From Hygrophila difformis (taxonomy: Eukaryota > Streptophyta > Magnoliopsida > Lamiales > Acanthaceae): a DNA stretch of 64,000 bases. Where the stretch lies: the NCBI GenBank assembly GCA_030278955.1, contig JAOANR010000015.1:15547917-15611916 (forward strand), read 5' to 3'. Shown piece by piece: positions 18,922-29,159 of this stretch (positions are counted from its first letter, which is position 1; the number at the start of each line of letters is the position of its first letter). Below the pieces are notes generated by a model that made no database searches, was not told where the DNA came from, and was given only the letters and a program-made list of their open reading frames with translations. A program made the translations under genes and the position numbers.

Positions 18922-21608
18922 TGAAACTTTTGACAATTTCGTCACACGAGTATTTTCTAAAATATCCCAGGTTAAATTTATTAAATGAAAAGAGTTATGA
19001 TTCATGGGAAAGGGGTTTAAGGATATAGTTCACTTTTTATTACTCAAGAGGGGAGACTTTTGAGTTCAAACGGCGTTATGGACCTCCCCGGCATGAAACT
19101 TTTGACAATTTCGTGCCTTGAAGATCCTTGCCATGAAACTTTTGACAAGTTCCCACTACATGAGCATTTTCAGAAAGGTCATAATCCTGGTGTTCAATTT
19201 TATTTAGTGAAACCATTTTATGAAGGCGGAGTTGGGATTAAGGATATAGTTATAGGTTGTCACGTTTTTATTACTCGTGTTAAGAAACTGTGGCCCGAAA
19301 GCGCACGGAGTCAAAAATTGCAGTAATTTATAGTAAGACCGGATCGTTCACTGGAGGATGTGCGATGGAATCAGGCCCCCGTCGTTTTACTAGATTTTCC
19401 ATTCGTATTGCTCCAATTGGTTTGAAAAGTGATTAACATCTACTGACTGAATTTAAACTAGATTACAAAAGCACTTAAATCTATTCTACGAAGCACATGA
19501 ATTCTATTCTAGAAAGCGGGTAAAATTATTCTAAGAATGCGGTAAATACTATCTATAAAAGCAATGAAAATTTACACTATGCTAGCTATGAAGCTGATTC
19601 ATAGACAGAAGGGACAGGAAGAAAAGAATAAAAGTTGGACAAGATTTAGATAAGGCAATATTAAACTTCCATTTTTATACACAGATCTTTGCTTGGGATA
19701 ATCCTGTCAGATAGCTAATTCTCATGCTCTCAGTACTGCGTTCCCTTTAACAGACAGGTACTTACAGTATGAGTTTACATGTTCTTAAGACCGCAAATTC
19801 TAAGATACCACAGATTTGTAACTGCCCTGGCCAGGGTATGTTATTTCTTCTGTGGTGGATGAGCAACACCTGACAGATCATTTATTGAAATGTCAAGTAC
19901 TACTATCATTCTCCCATGTCACACCCAAAGATTCTAATCGAGCCTGAACTATCCCTTAACTGTCAATCCTAGTAGCAGTTACACAACTCTCAACACAACC
20001 GAGTGACCTCTAACGAAAGCATTTAAAAGAAAGCATTAAAGAAAGCATTTAAAATCCTATCGCTCGGAGGTTTTGAAGGTCTGACCCTGGTAGTAAAAGA
20101 CAGCTCCCCATCAGAATGAAGGAGTATGGATCAAGAATTCCCGGCTCTCGGTGAACTACTCGTGTGTTCACCTCCTTCCAGGTGGTTATGAGATACAAAC
20201 TAATGAAATGAACTAATAAATTAGTTCATTCCGGATGCACTCACTCAGGACTCAAAAATAGGCTTTGGCAGAAGAGGATAGCAGTTGAAAGAAAACTCAA
20301 CCCTATCTTAGAAAATAACCAAGGCCTGGATGTTGTTCCTCTAAGATTATTTACTACACTGTATTTGAGTCCAAGTGGACCCCATCTCGGTGTAATATTT
20401 AATCTCAGATTCCCAACAAACAGCAATTTTGGAAAATAATGAATCTGAAAACCATTCCCTAAACAGGTACTAGACTCTCAATTAAAACACAGATCCTTTC
20501 AGTCTAGATGAGACCTAATTGCTGACTCTGCTTCTAATTTCCCAAAATCAACCCTTGACAGAATTTGAACTAGTCATAACTGAAGAATTTATCCATTTCT
20601 CAAATCCGGATTTTACAAAGGAGTTTTTTTTGGAAATTTAATACACAATATCTGTTTAAATCTGGACTTCTATTGTCCAAGGGAAGGATCCCAAAATATT
20701 ATAGACCACCATAGTACATAATATTATCATGCATAAAGATATATGGAAGTGTAAAATTAATTGACCCAAAATATAGAGGCGGGTCTAGACAGAGAGTGAA
20801 ACACAAATATGAAGTGGTCAGAGGACCAAAGTAATGGCAGAATAATCGGGTGGACTGTAAACATCTACTGTCCAATTTCCCAATTACTCGGATGGAGCGA
20901 ATTTAGACAGCTTAGTCCCTACAATGGCAGCGTCAATGCCAGTTGGGCCTCTACTGTCTATGAATTCAGATAAAAACCTACATGCTTCCTTTCTGCAGTG
21001 CTTATCAGCTAATGTTGACAGACATCAGCAGAATTATACTACAGATTGGAATTTGGGTTTGGAAATTAAGATAAATAAAATAAAACTGTATCCGGATAGG
21101 AATCAGTTGAGCAGCTATTATAGTCCCGGATGGACGAACCGCCAAGGCTTCCACTGACTGCCATCCAGACCATGCAAAATAACACTTAGTAACTAATATC
21201 CAGAATACGAGCTAGTTATCCGTGAGGGAATACCCGCCAACATTAGTCTGATGTATTGTTTACTAATTGTTACACACAATACTCAAAAGACAAAAGAAAA
21301 TAAAATAAGCTAAATAGAGGAACCTGCATGAGAGACATTGGTTTCTCATGCAAGGTTATGGACGTAGTCCATAATTGATAGCTTAAATAATCCCTCCTAC
21401 CATAATTAATTACAGTCCAGATTATTTGTTTAAGGTATCACGATTTTGTTTATAGAAAAATATTTTAATGGATATTGAACAAAGTTCCTTTAATCCAAGT
21501 GATTATTGATCTCCATTATTACTAATATTGACCTTTAATTACTGGCTTAAGGATTCAATCAATTAATTGTGAAGATGGAGAATGGAAAAATCTGCATAAA
21601 GATGCTAA

Positions 21609-22182
21609 TTACGACGCTAAGCAGATATTAAGACGCTATCCTAGGATAGCGCCGTGAGGGCAGCGTCGTCATGGGTTGGTGAAAGAGATGAGAAATTACT
21701 GGGGTTAAAGAGGTGTGTACGACGCTATACACTAAACTACGGGGCTATAGAACGATAGCGTCGTAGGTGTAGCGTCGTAGGTGGTTTGAGAAATTGGAGA
21801 AGAAAGAAATTTTTGGAAAAAGAAGGGATGCCTAGGCGCTAGACATTAAATGACGACGCTATCCTAGGATAGCGTCGTAAGGATAGTGCCGTAGGTTAGG
21901 TTTTTAGAAGTATTTATGAAACTGGGGAGTACGACGCTAAACATTAAATGTCGATGCTATCCTAGGATAGCGTCGTAAGAATAGCGTCGTAGGTGGGTAT
22001 TGTGAGAAGGAAAAAGTTTTGGGGACTTACGACTCTAAACAGAAGTTACGACGCTATCTAAGGATAGCGTCGTTGGTTTAGTGCCGTAGGGCAAATTTTG
22101 TTTAAGTCTGGACAACTACGGTGCTAAACCTCACCTACGACGCTATCCAAGGACAGCGCCATAGGGCGGTTAGCGTCGTAGC
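21609..22182 (-). repeat. Palindrome array 1 in element C 5' LTR
   Basis: Counterpart of 6136-6728. Several arms differ from the 3' LTR copy (for example ACGGGGCTATAG versus ACGGCGCTATAC, and about 19 bp missing in the first unit), so it diverges faster than the LTR around it. Confidence 0.85.
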
Positions 22183-22836
22183 TACCCCAGAAATTTGTTG
22201 TTGTTCGGGTGATGCAATCTCTGCGATTGCAAACCCTGTTTTCAAGTTCATGGCTCACAAATGCATGATAATGAAGAACAGATAATAAACAGTGAATGAA
22301 AATGCAAAAGAGATGCAAAACAGTGAAAGAAAGACAAGCTACACCACTCATTTATGAACCACAAACCCAAGTGAGGGTTTTCAACCAACATTTCATGCAT
22401 GAATCCCAAAATAAAAGCAAAACAACACAAAACCCACATAAAACAGTAAGATAAAATGACCAAAGGGTCATGAAACCAAAAACAAAGCAGTAAATCCATG
22501 GACCCATGTCCATTTCATGATTTTGGGATACTTTTAATGATTAACTTCCCATTTTTCATAGAATGGTTTGATAATACCCATCATTTGAGTATTTCAAACC
22601 TAAATAAGAGTTTAACAAAACTGGAAATCATATAACAGTGGCTACCTAGGTCTAAAGCATGAAAACTAACATTAATCTAAGCTAACATTAAACTAAAGAA
22701 ACAAAAACAGTGCATAAAAATAAATAATACAAAAAAATTAAGCTAACTACCTAACTAACCTACACACCCCAAGAACAGCAGTTGTCTCAAAGTGTGAGAA
22801 TGTTATGAAGTGACAAGACCAGGGAGTCAACACCTC

Positions 22837-22844
22837 TATATATA
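22837..22844 (-). promoter_or_regulatory. TATA box of element C 5' LTR
   Basis: TATATATA about 650 bp into the LTR, about 60 bp downstream (in - sense) of the palindrome array at 22903-23170. Predicted main promoter of element C. Confidence 0.5.
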
Positions 22845-22902
22845 GGCGAGAAACCCTAGGCCCATGGGCCCCCAGGCCTTGAATTTTGAATTCTGGCAAG
22901 GC

Positions 22903-23170
22903 TTACGACGCTATAGATGGCTTACGGCGCTATCCTTCTACGGCGCTATAGGTTTAGCGTCGTAGTCTTCCACTTCGAAGACTCTCTCTGTCTCTCAGTG
23001 AACAGCCTACGGCGCTATCCATCTTTTACAACGCTATACTTGATTACGGCGCTATCCATGCTTAGCGCCGTCCACTCTTCTTCAGATGTCAGCTTTGGTT
23101 TCCTCCTACGGCGCTAGACCAAGCTACGACGCTATACATGTTTAGCGTCGTGGTTGTGTCTAGCGTCGTA
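22903..23170 (-). repeat. Palindrome array 2 in element C 5' LTR, promoter-proximal
   Basis: Counterpart of 7449-7716, with three units of TACGACGCTA/TACGGCGCTA and TAGCGTCGTA arms. It lies between the U3 end of the LTR and the TATA box. Confidence 0.85.
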
Positions 23171-23494
23171 ATATCCTGTAAAATCAACTTTTTGTGGGTT
23201 TTCATTTCTTTTCCCATCTTTTTGTATTTTGTGGGCTTGTTTTATTCTTTTGCCCATCTTTTTCATTCCTTTTTCTTTTCTTTTCTTTTTCTCATGTTTT
23301 GGATTTTTCTAACATAAATGTGTAATAAAATTACATATCTATGCATTTTTCACACCAGCTCAATATTTTTACAATTATGCATAAATCAGTCCAATTCAAC
23401 TGCTTTCTTATCGATATAAGACCGGAATGCGATCAAATGCCCGTTTCAGACACGGAAATGGATTGAAAATAATGGTCATTTCTGGCCATTATCA

Positions 23495-23499
23495 CAGCC
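23495..23499. repeat. Target-site duplication of element C, right copy (CAGCC)
   Basis: Pairs with CAACC at 3445-3449 with one substitution. The LTR of element B continues at 23500 (CCGCGCCAGCAGG). Confidence 0.75.
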
Positions 23500-25668
23500 C
23501 CGCGCCAGCAGGCAGATATGCCCGTTGCGAGATTCTCTCGCCCGAATCCGGATTTTCCGAGTTCGGTTGATCCCCTAGCGGCTCAAGACTCAGTGGAACA
23601 GACCTTGGACGTCCCCTAGGTCTTGTCCTCTATAAATAACCCTCTCGAATAACCCTAAACCCCTTTTCAACACCCTACGATACTCTCTATACACAAAATC
23701 GTATTCCCGGAGTCATCGGAGGCACCAAAACCGAGCCAGGGACTGTTTGGACGAAGTCGGAAGTCTTCCAACGTCGTGGTAAGTAAGATCCATTCATCCA
23801 TCCCGTTTTTGATTCAAAAACGAAACCCTAACTTAGTCTTTTTCTTTCCTACACCCCGAATCGGATCTAGAACGAAGAACCCGACGAACCGAGGAGATAA
23901 ACGGTGGACTGGAAGCCACGCCTCCGAAATCGACGTTCCCGGACGACTGGAAATCTGTAAGTTGACACTTACATGGTTTTGGGAGTAATTAAAACACTTA
24001 AATCTAAAAGTTTAATCAAGAATTTTGAAAATCTGTCAACGTGAGATTTTTACCGACGCAGCGACTTTGCACAATTTTTTCGAACCCTTAAAAGTCTTTG
24101 AACGAGAAAACGTAAAACACAAAAAACATTTTTAAGACTTAGGTCTATCTTCTATAAAATTTTCGGAATTTTTAATGATGTTTTGCTAATTGAAATCGAC
24201 CCCAAACCGAACTGTTTTGAAATCGAATCTTGAAATCTTGGCAGAACGTAGGTCTGCACGTGTAGGCGTTTTTGACTAGGGTTCTAGGCCGATTGAGATC
24301 TTTAGCCGAACATGAAAGTTGTAGACAATTGTCTTAAGAAGGTCTCTGTCAAATTTCATTAAATTTGGATTTGAAATGCTATAGTAGATCTCGAAATTTT
24401 GAAACTGCTGTACATGAAATTCGGACAGATTAATGATATGACGAAAATTGATGTTTTTGACTTGTTTCTGTAACTCGGATCAAAAAAGTTAAAACATGAA
24501 AGTTGTTCATCTTTGTGTTTCGGAGTTAGTAGTTAATTTTCGGAATTTTTAGACTTAAATCTGATTTTAAATTAATTTTAGAGTAAACAGCGGTTTACTG
24601 GAGTCAAATCTTGAAATCTTGTTGAAACGATGAAATTAGCCTTTAAGGTTGAAACGAGTCGAAATCTCTTTTTAAAAAAATTAAGTGAAATCAGAATTTT
24701 TGAAATAAATCCCCTTACAAACTTGATAAATTAAAATTAGGGGTGAGTGCTCTGCAGGGTGCCCCCTAATTGCTTCACTTCGTGCCTTTATGGACGATGG
24801 TGACCCCGCGCGAAAATTGAGATATGATATTGCCAAAACGGCATGAGATATAGGTCCTACACTCTCGAGAATATCCACATGGATTTCCCGAGGCTCCGGA
24901 GTGGTACTGGGTATGGCGGATACGGTTGCGGCCGCCGGGCTACCGGCTAAACTTGTCGAGATTGCGATGCAATCGTGAAATACTTGAAATTACTAAATCT
25001 GGGATGTAATGGGGAAATTAAATTAAATTAAATTATTTATCTTTGTCCAATTAAATTGTTTAAATGCTTTATTTAAATTAGTTATGGTCCTTATTTTAAA
25101 TAATGTGAAATGTGTTGTTAAATAGGGTCATGAATTAAATTATGCAAATTGGATGGTTAGTTAAATTAAATTGAGTTGCTTATGATATATTATTGTCATG
25201 TTTTTATGTAAATATTAAATTAATGGCTTTTAAACCCTACGATCATGCATGTGTTAACTTACTCAGCAAGATGTGCTGAACAAACCGTTTATTTTTCCTT
25301 TTCCTTACAGAGTATGTGGAATGAACATGAGCACGTTCATGCATGGGGGAGTTATATTTTGGGAAACTTTATTTTCAAATTCTTGCATTAGACTATAGAA
25401 TAAACGGGCCTGTTTAACCGGTGTTTTGACCATGTCGGTCCTATTTACATTTTCCGCTGCAATATTATACTTAAGTATTATTTCCACTGCATTATGATAT
25501 TACTATTTTCGAATTTATATTGTATGGGCTGTTTGCAAATGTTTTAAATATTTTAAATACTGAAATACCTAGCCTTGCATCTCTTTAGTAAGCCGGAGAA
25601 ACCGTGTCTTACTAGGGAGGTGTGGCGGTGACATCCCGACCTGGGTGATCAAAAACCGGGGTGTTACA
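23500..25668 (+). repeat. Element B 5' LTR, second piece
   Basis: Matches 32056-34224 with several percent difference and ends GGTGTTACA. Together with 3059-3449 it gives exactly 2560 bp, the length of the 3' LTR. Confidence 0.9.
23631..23638 (+). promoter_or_regulatory. TATA box of element B 5' LTR
   Basis: TATAAATA in TCCTCTATAAATAACCCTCT, conserved in the 3' LTR at 32191-32198. Element C's insertion lies about 135 bp upstream of it, so most of the U3 has been displaced by 20 kb. Confidence 0.55.
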
Positions 25669-25670
25669 AG

Positions 25671-25684
25671 TTGGTATCAGAGAC
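25671..25684 (+). other. Primer-binding site of element B (initiator tRNA-Met type)
   Basis: TTGGTATCAGAGAC starts two bases after the LTR end. It matches the initiator Met consensus TGGTATCAGAGCC except near its 3' end. Confidence 0.75.
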
Positions 25685-26072
25685 CGGATATTTTTAAACC
25701 ATTAGTATTATTTTTAAACTATTATTTTTAAATTATTAGTATTTTTAAACTACTACATTATTATTTTTAAACCATTTGTATTTATATTATTATAGAAGCC
25801 CAAATTATTATTTTTGAAATTCCCTAGCCCAAATTATAATTATTTTGACCCAATATAGAGGTCCAAGGATTTTAAATAGTATTTTAAAATTTTAAGCATT
25901 ATTTCCATGGAAATGAATTTTTATTTTAAAACCCATGGGAAAAAAATATATATATACAGTGCATGAATTATTTTGGGGGGAAATCATCATTTGCATGTGC
26001 ATACTGCATTGCCTGAACTTAGAGAACCTAGAAGCGTGATACATTCTAACTTAGATCTTTTGCTTGTGCTAT
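25685..26072 (+). other. Leader of element B
   Basis: AT-rich (repeated ATTATTTTTAAA), no coding signal. Confidence 0.45.
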
Positions 26073-26683
26073 ATGGCTAGTCAAGATATGATGAACTTGA
26101 TGATCAAAATGATGAACGCTCACCATGATTCCCAACAAACCATACGACAAATGAAAACTCGTAGAGCTCACTTGGAGGCAAATTTGCACCAAATGGGAGA
26201 CTTAAGGGAAGCTGACCTCCAACACTTTCTGAACTTGAGAGCTGCTGATCAAGGTCGCATTAAAGACTTAGAAACTCAGTGCAAAAACTCACTGAACGGG
26301 GCGATGCAATGATAGATAGAATCAGGGATCTAGGGACGGACCTGCTCGACCTCACCGATATAGTAGTACCATATAGCTCTGTGGAAGACCATTTGATGGT
26401 AGCACGAAGCCCAACACCCGCAGTTGAGAGCCCATCAGGCCTTATCCATGGACGATACGGAACCCTTGGACTCTGGCCTCACATGTTCCGCCCGTCACCA
26501 AACCCAAGCCCAAACCTAAGCCCCGTGGAGAACCATCTGGAGGAACCACCAGAACCAGCTCCGGAAGCCGTCGATCCACCATCCCCGGTGTTTCATGGAC
26601 CTTTGGGCACCGGCCAAGTCTCTGATGAGGATGATCCTATGGAAGACCCCACTACTCTGCCAGAGGACGCGGAGATCTTCTAG
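26073..26683 (+). pseudogene. Unrecognised coiled-coil ORF in element B, frameshifted
   Basis: From ATG 26073 a frame rich in Met, Gln, Leu and charged residues (MASQDMMNLMIKMMNAHHDS, then repeated RRAHLEANLHQ-like heptads) runs to 26312. An overlapping frame continues the same kind of sequence (KLTERGDAMIDRIRDLGTDL) and then a Pro/Glu-rich acidic tail to 26683. One frameshift near 26280-26300 would join them into about 200 residues. It lies where chromovirus gag should begin but shows no capsid motif or zinc knuckle. It could be captured sequence or a heavily altered gag; I do not recognise it. Confidence 0.4.
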
Positions 26684-26959
26684 ATACTTTGTCTTAGATA
26701 GTATATTTACTTTGTGCATCCCATTACTTGTATTAAATTTCTTTTAAGGAATAAAATGCAAGTTGATTTTTTTTGAAATCCTTCAGCCCTAAACAATAAA
26801 AAAAAACGGACCGGAATGGTTCCACCACATTTTCTCTAAACGATAACAGTCAAACTAAACAACTAAGAAAGGATACAACGAAAGCATAAACATAATCAGC
26901 AAGATCATACTTATACAGTCTTATAGAAAACAACCGAATAAAACACTACCACTACGAGC
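26684..26959. other. Spacer between the + strand ORF and the antisense gene of element B
   Basis: No ORF. It would be the 3' side of both converging genes and contains AATAAAATG (26750) in + sense. Confidence 0.35.
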
Positions 26960-28283
26960 CTAAAAGGGAAATGCAGAGACGAAGGATAATTGGACGGGAG
27001 GCGGGAACTGATGACGCATATACTCGTCCATCTGACGCATGTAGGCATACATGTCGGTCATGGTGGCCTGCTGCTCCAGCTGCCTCGTAGTGATCGTATC
27101 CATGCGAGCCTGGTATAGATCCATCCTGGCATCCAAAGCGTCATAACAAGCCTGCCCGGCTGCGAACCCAGAGTCCATACAAGCGAACCCAGCATCTATA
27201 CTAAGCTGCATACCCTGTATCATCTGAAGTATCTGCGGCATCTCCGGACCCTGCTGGGGAACCACGGGAGGTGGAGGTGGCTGCTCAGGAGGAACAACTA
27301 GAATCAAACCATCACCGTTGGGCTCCGGGCGAAGGACAGCCGGAGGTGCCCCACGTCGCAAGGCACTGCGTCGAGCGGCGTAGGTAGGGATACGGTAGTA
27401 GTCGCCAGCGGCTAACTCATAAGGATCCGTCTCTGGTGCCGTACGGATCCCCTGATCCGCACACATACCACAAATAAGGTGAACATGGGTAATCACCCTA
27501 CTCCCTCGTCCTCCGGCGCATACCCCTCAGATTGTCTACGATACAAGCCCCAACATTCACCCTACCACCTCGGGCGATAAAGCAAATAGTCTCATAGACG
27601 TGGTCTAGAACGATATGGCTCCGGGTAATCGGCCGGACGTGGCCTAACCATATCTGAGTAAGCTCGCGCCATGGTGAGTCCATCATCGCCAATCGCAGCT
27701 CGTGATCGTGCTTGAGCCGAGGTGCCACCTCAGTGCACAAAACACCCCACGCAGGCGGGAGTATACGACCCTCGGGCTGTGACCGGAATACGCCGTCGTC
27801 AGGAAGACCGAAGTAGACGTTGATCGCCCGAGCACTGAAATCTAGATAGCGATCCCGAACCCAGACTCGAGATAAGTCGCTGTTCTCCCCAAGACCGCCA
27901 ATGTTGGCAATGACCTCCATAGCTAAGTAACCGGAAGCAATGCCCTCGGGATGGCGCGCGAGCCCAGTCCACTGAAGATGGTCCAAAACCGCACTAACCC
28001 TGTCATCTTCCACATGACGAGGGTACATGCCCCTCTCCGGAACATAAGCCCTGTTCTGACGAAGCTCGTCGAAATAGAACTCCTAAGAGGCCATCGTCGC
28101 AAACCGATACCTATCGTGTCGACGAGGACACTCCTTGTCAGGAAGACCCCTGAGTCGCGGGCCCCACTGCTCATCGTCCTCCTCAGACTCACTGTCATCA
28201 GTATCCGGCATCACCGGAGCAGCAGTACTAGGGCCAGCTGCGTCGCGCCGAGTGGCTCGTCTCTTGGCCTCCGGAAGAACCAT
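26960..28283 (-). pseudogene. Antisense plant-transposon-type gene (PF20167-like) inside element B, one stop and one frameshift
   Basis: On the - strand, opposite to the element, ATG 28283 starts a frame with a basic-acidic N-terminus (KRRATRRDAAGPST, then DTDDSESEEDDEQWG). A TAG interrupts at 28083-28085. The same frame continues with the domain core VWVRDRYLDFSARAINVYFG and WLGHVRPITRSHIVL to 27498. A one-base shift near 27500 leads into VITHVHLICGMCADQGI and a Pro-rich, Gln-rich tail ending at 26960. The core pattern (R-x-x-x-x-D-F-S-x-x-x-I-N) is that of the 'putative plant transposon protein' family found beside plant retroelement pol genes. Function unknown. It seems to have a GC-rich leader exon and a 605-bp intron upstream. 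It occupies the space of the missing gag and RT core, so it probably came in by capture or recombination. Confidence 0.6.
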
Positions 28284-28320
28284 AAGAGACGCCCAGACAA
28301 CCCACAAGAAAAGCAGCATC

Positions 28321-28925
28321 CTGCAAATACCCAACCAATACCAAATATAAGGTTAAATCCTACACAACGATTGTACCAAATATAGGACAGAAAAACGCAA
28401 GAACATGAAGTGTAGCCTTTAACACGAGCAATCCAAGAGGATAACCAAACAAAGAATATGTCCAAACCAATTCCAAAACTCTTTGGGACATTTAGTCGAA
28501 CACGTTATGTGCGCAATAAACCAAATTCGAAGGTTACTTACAAACACATGGGAATCATCCCCAAATTGAAATGATTGCTTAGGCAACAACTCATCATCAT
28601 AAGGTGGCACAAAATAACACAATGAACTCATTCTCATGGCCGCAATACCAACACAAATCGGGAATTCTATATTCTTCCTAAAACCAAGAATCTAATAAAA
28701 ATTTCCCCAACACTAGGTATACATTGCTTTACAAATACTTACTAAACAACAAAAATAGCGTCAAGTATCACATAAAGTCGCTAATTCGCACGAACTAAGT
28801 CTAGAAGTCATAAACCCCCAATTCTAACACATAAACCCTAATCTCAAAATCCATCCAAAAAAAAAAAATCAAGTGATTCAAAGCATAAAAACTGAAATTG
28901 ACAAGTAGAAGTAGTAGATATATAC
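28321..28925 (-). other. Predicted intron of the antisense gene in element B
   Basis: On the - strand a donor CTTTGCAAG|GTATATAT (28926/28925) and an acceptor GGTATTTGCAG|GATG (28321/28320) bound 605 bp of AT-rich, non-coding sequence. The ATG at 28283 lies 38 bp into the next exon. Confidence 0.45.
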
Positions 28926-29115
28926 CTTGCAAAGCAAAATCGAACTCGGAAACGGGAGAATTCGAGAACGGGAAAGCGAATTTGAGAGCAAATTGGAAGT
29001 GATCTCGAAGGTGGGAAGGGGTGAAATGGCTCGCGCGGGGCGCGAGCCCCTTTTTCCCGAACTGCCGTGGCCGCGCGGTCCCCGCACGCCGCCGCGCGGA
29101 CACCGCGCGGGCCTC
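28926..29115 (-). promoter_or_regulatory. GC-rich leader/promoter of the antisense gene, with a 9-bp palindrome
   Basis: A sharply GC-rich block in AT-rich surroundings, with repeated GCGCGG and a perfect stem GGCTCGCGC (29028-29036) with GCGCGAGCC (29040-29048). It precedes the predicted donor at 28926. Element B's LTR has a similar GC-rich block near 32015-32055. The promoter role is inference. Confidence 0.35.
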
Positions 29116-29159
29116 AAAAAAGATTTTTATTTTTATTTTCTTTTTTCCCTTCCATTATG

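Larger units (their letters stand above)
3450..23494 (-). mobile_element. Element C: Athila-like Ty3/gypsy retrotransposon carrying an F-box gene
   Basis: Two LTRs of about 4.6 kb (3450-8041 and 18922-23494) begin TGATAATGG and end CAAAAGTTTCA in the element's own (-) orientation. The tRNA-Asp primer site adjoins the right LTR and a polypurine module adjoins the left one. On the - strand, in order: gag-protease (18612-15592), RT-RNase H (15520-14371), a MITE, integrase (13907-12400), an LTR-like promoter block, an F-box gene (10330-9667) and the 3' LTR. It inserted into the U3 of element B's 5' LTR. The LTRs look about 98-99% alike by eye, with most changes in the palindrome arrays. Lesions: a frameshift and two stops at the gag-pol junction, and the MITE. 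At about 20 kb it is long for Athila, mainly through its LTRs and the extra gene. Confidence 0.9.
18922..23494 (-). repeat. Element C 5' LTR (4573 bp)
   Basis: Near-identical to 3450-8041. It carries palindrome arrays at 21609-22182 and 22903-23170, a TATA box at 22837-22844 and the three spaced TGAAACTTTTGACAA copies (plus strand) at 18922, 19094 and 19134. U3 is about 650 bp; the transcribed LTR part would be about 3.9 kb. Confidence 0.9.

Noticed and set aside
19321..19340. CTATAAAT on the - strand in element C's LTR, conserved at 3850 and 63790, as a TATA box
   Set aside because: A TATA box at 22837, right after the palindrome array, fits the U3 position and agrees with element A. The conserved block near 19330 is more likely an RNA or integration-related LTR feature; I cannot tell which.
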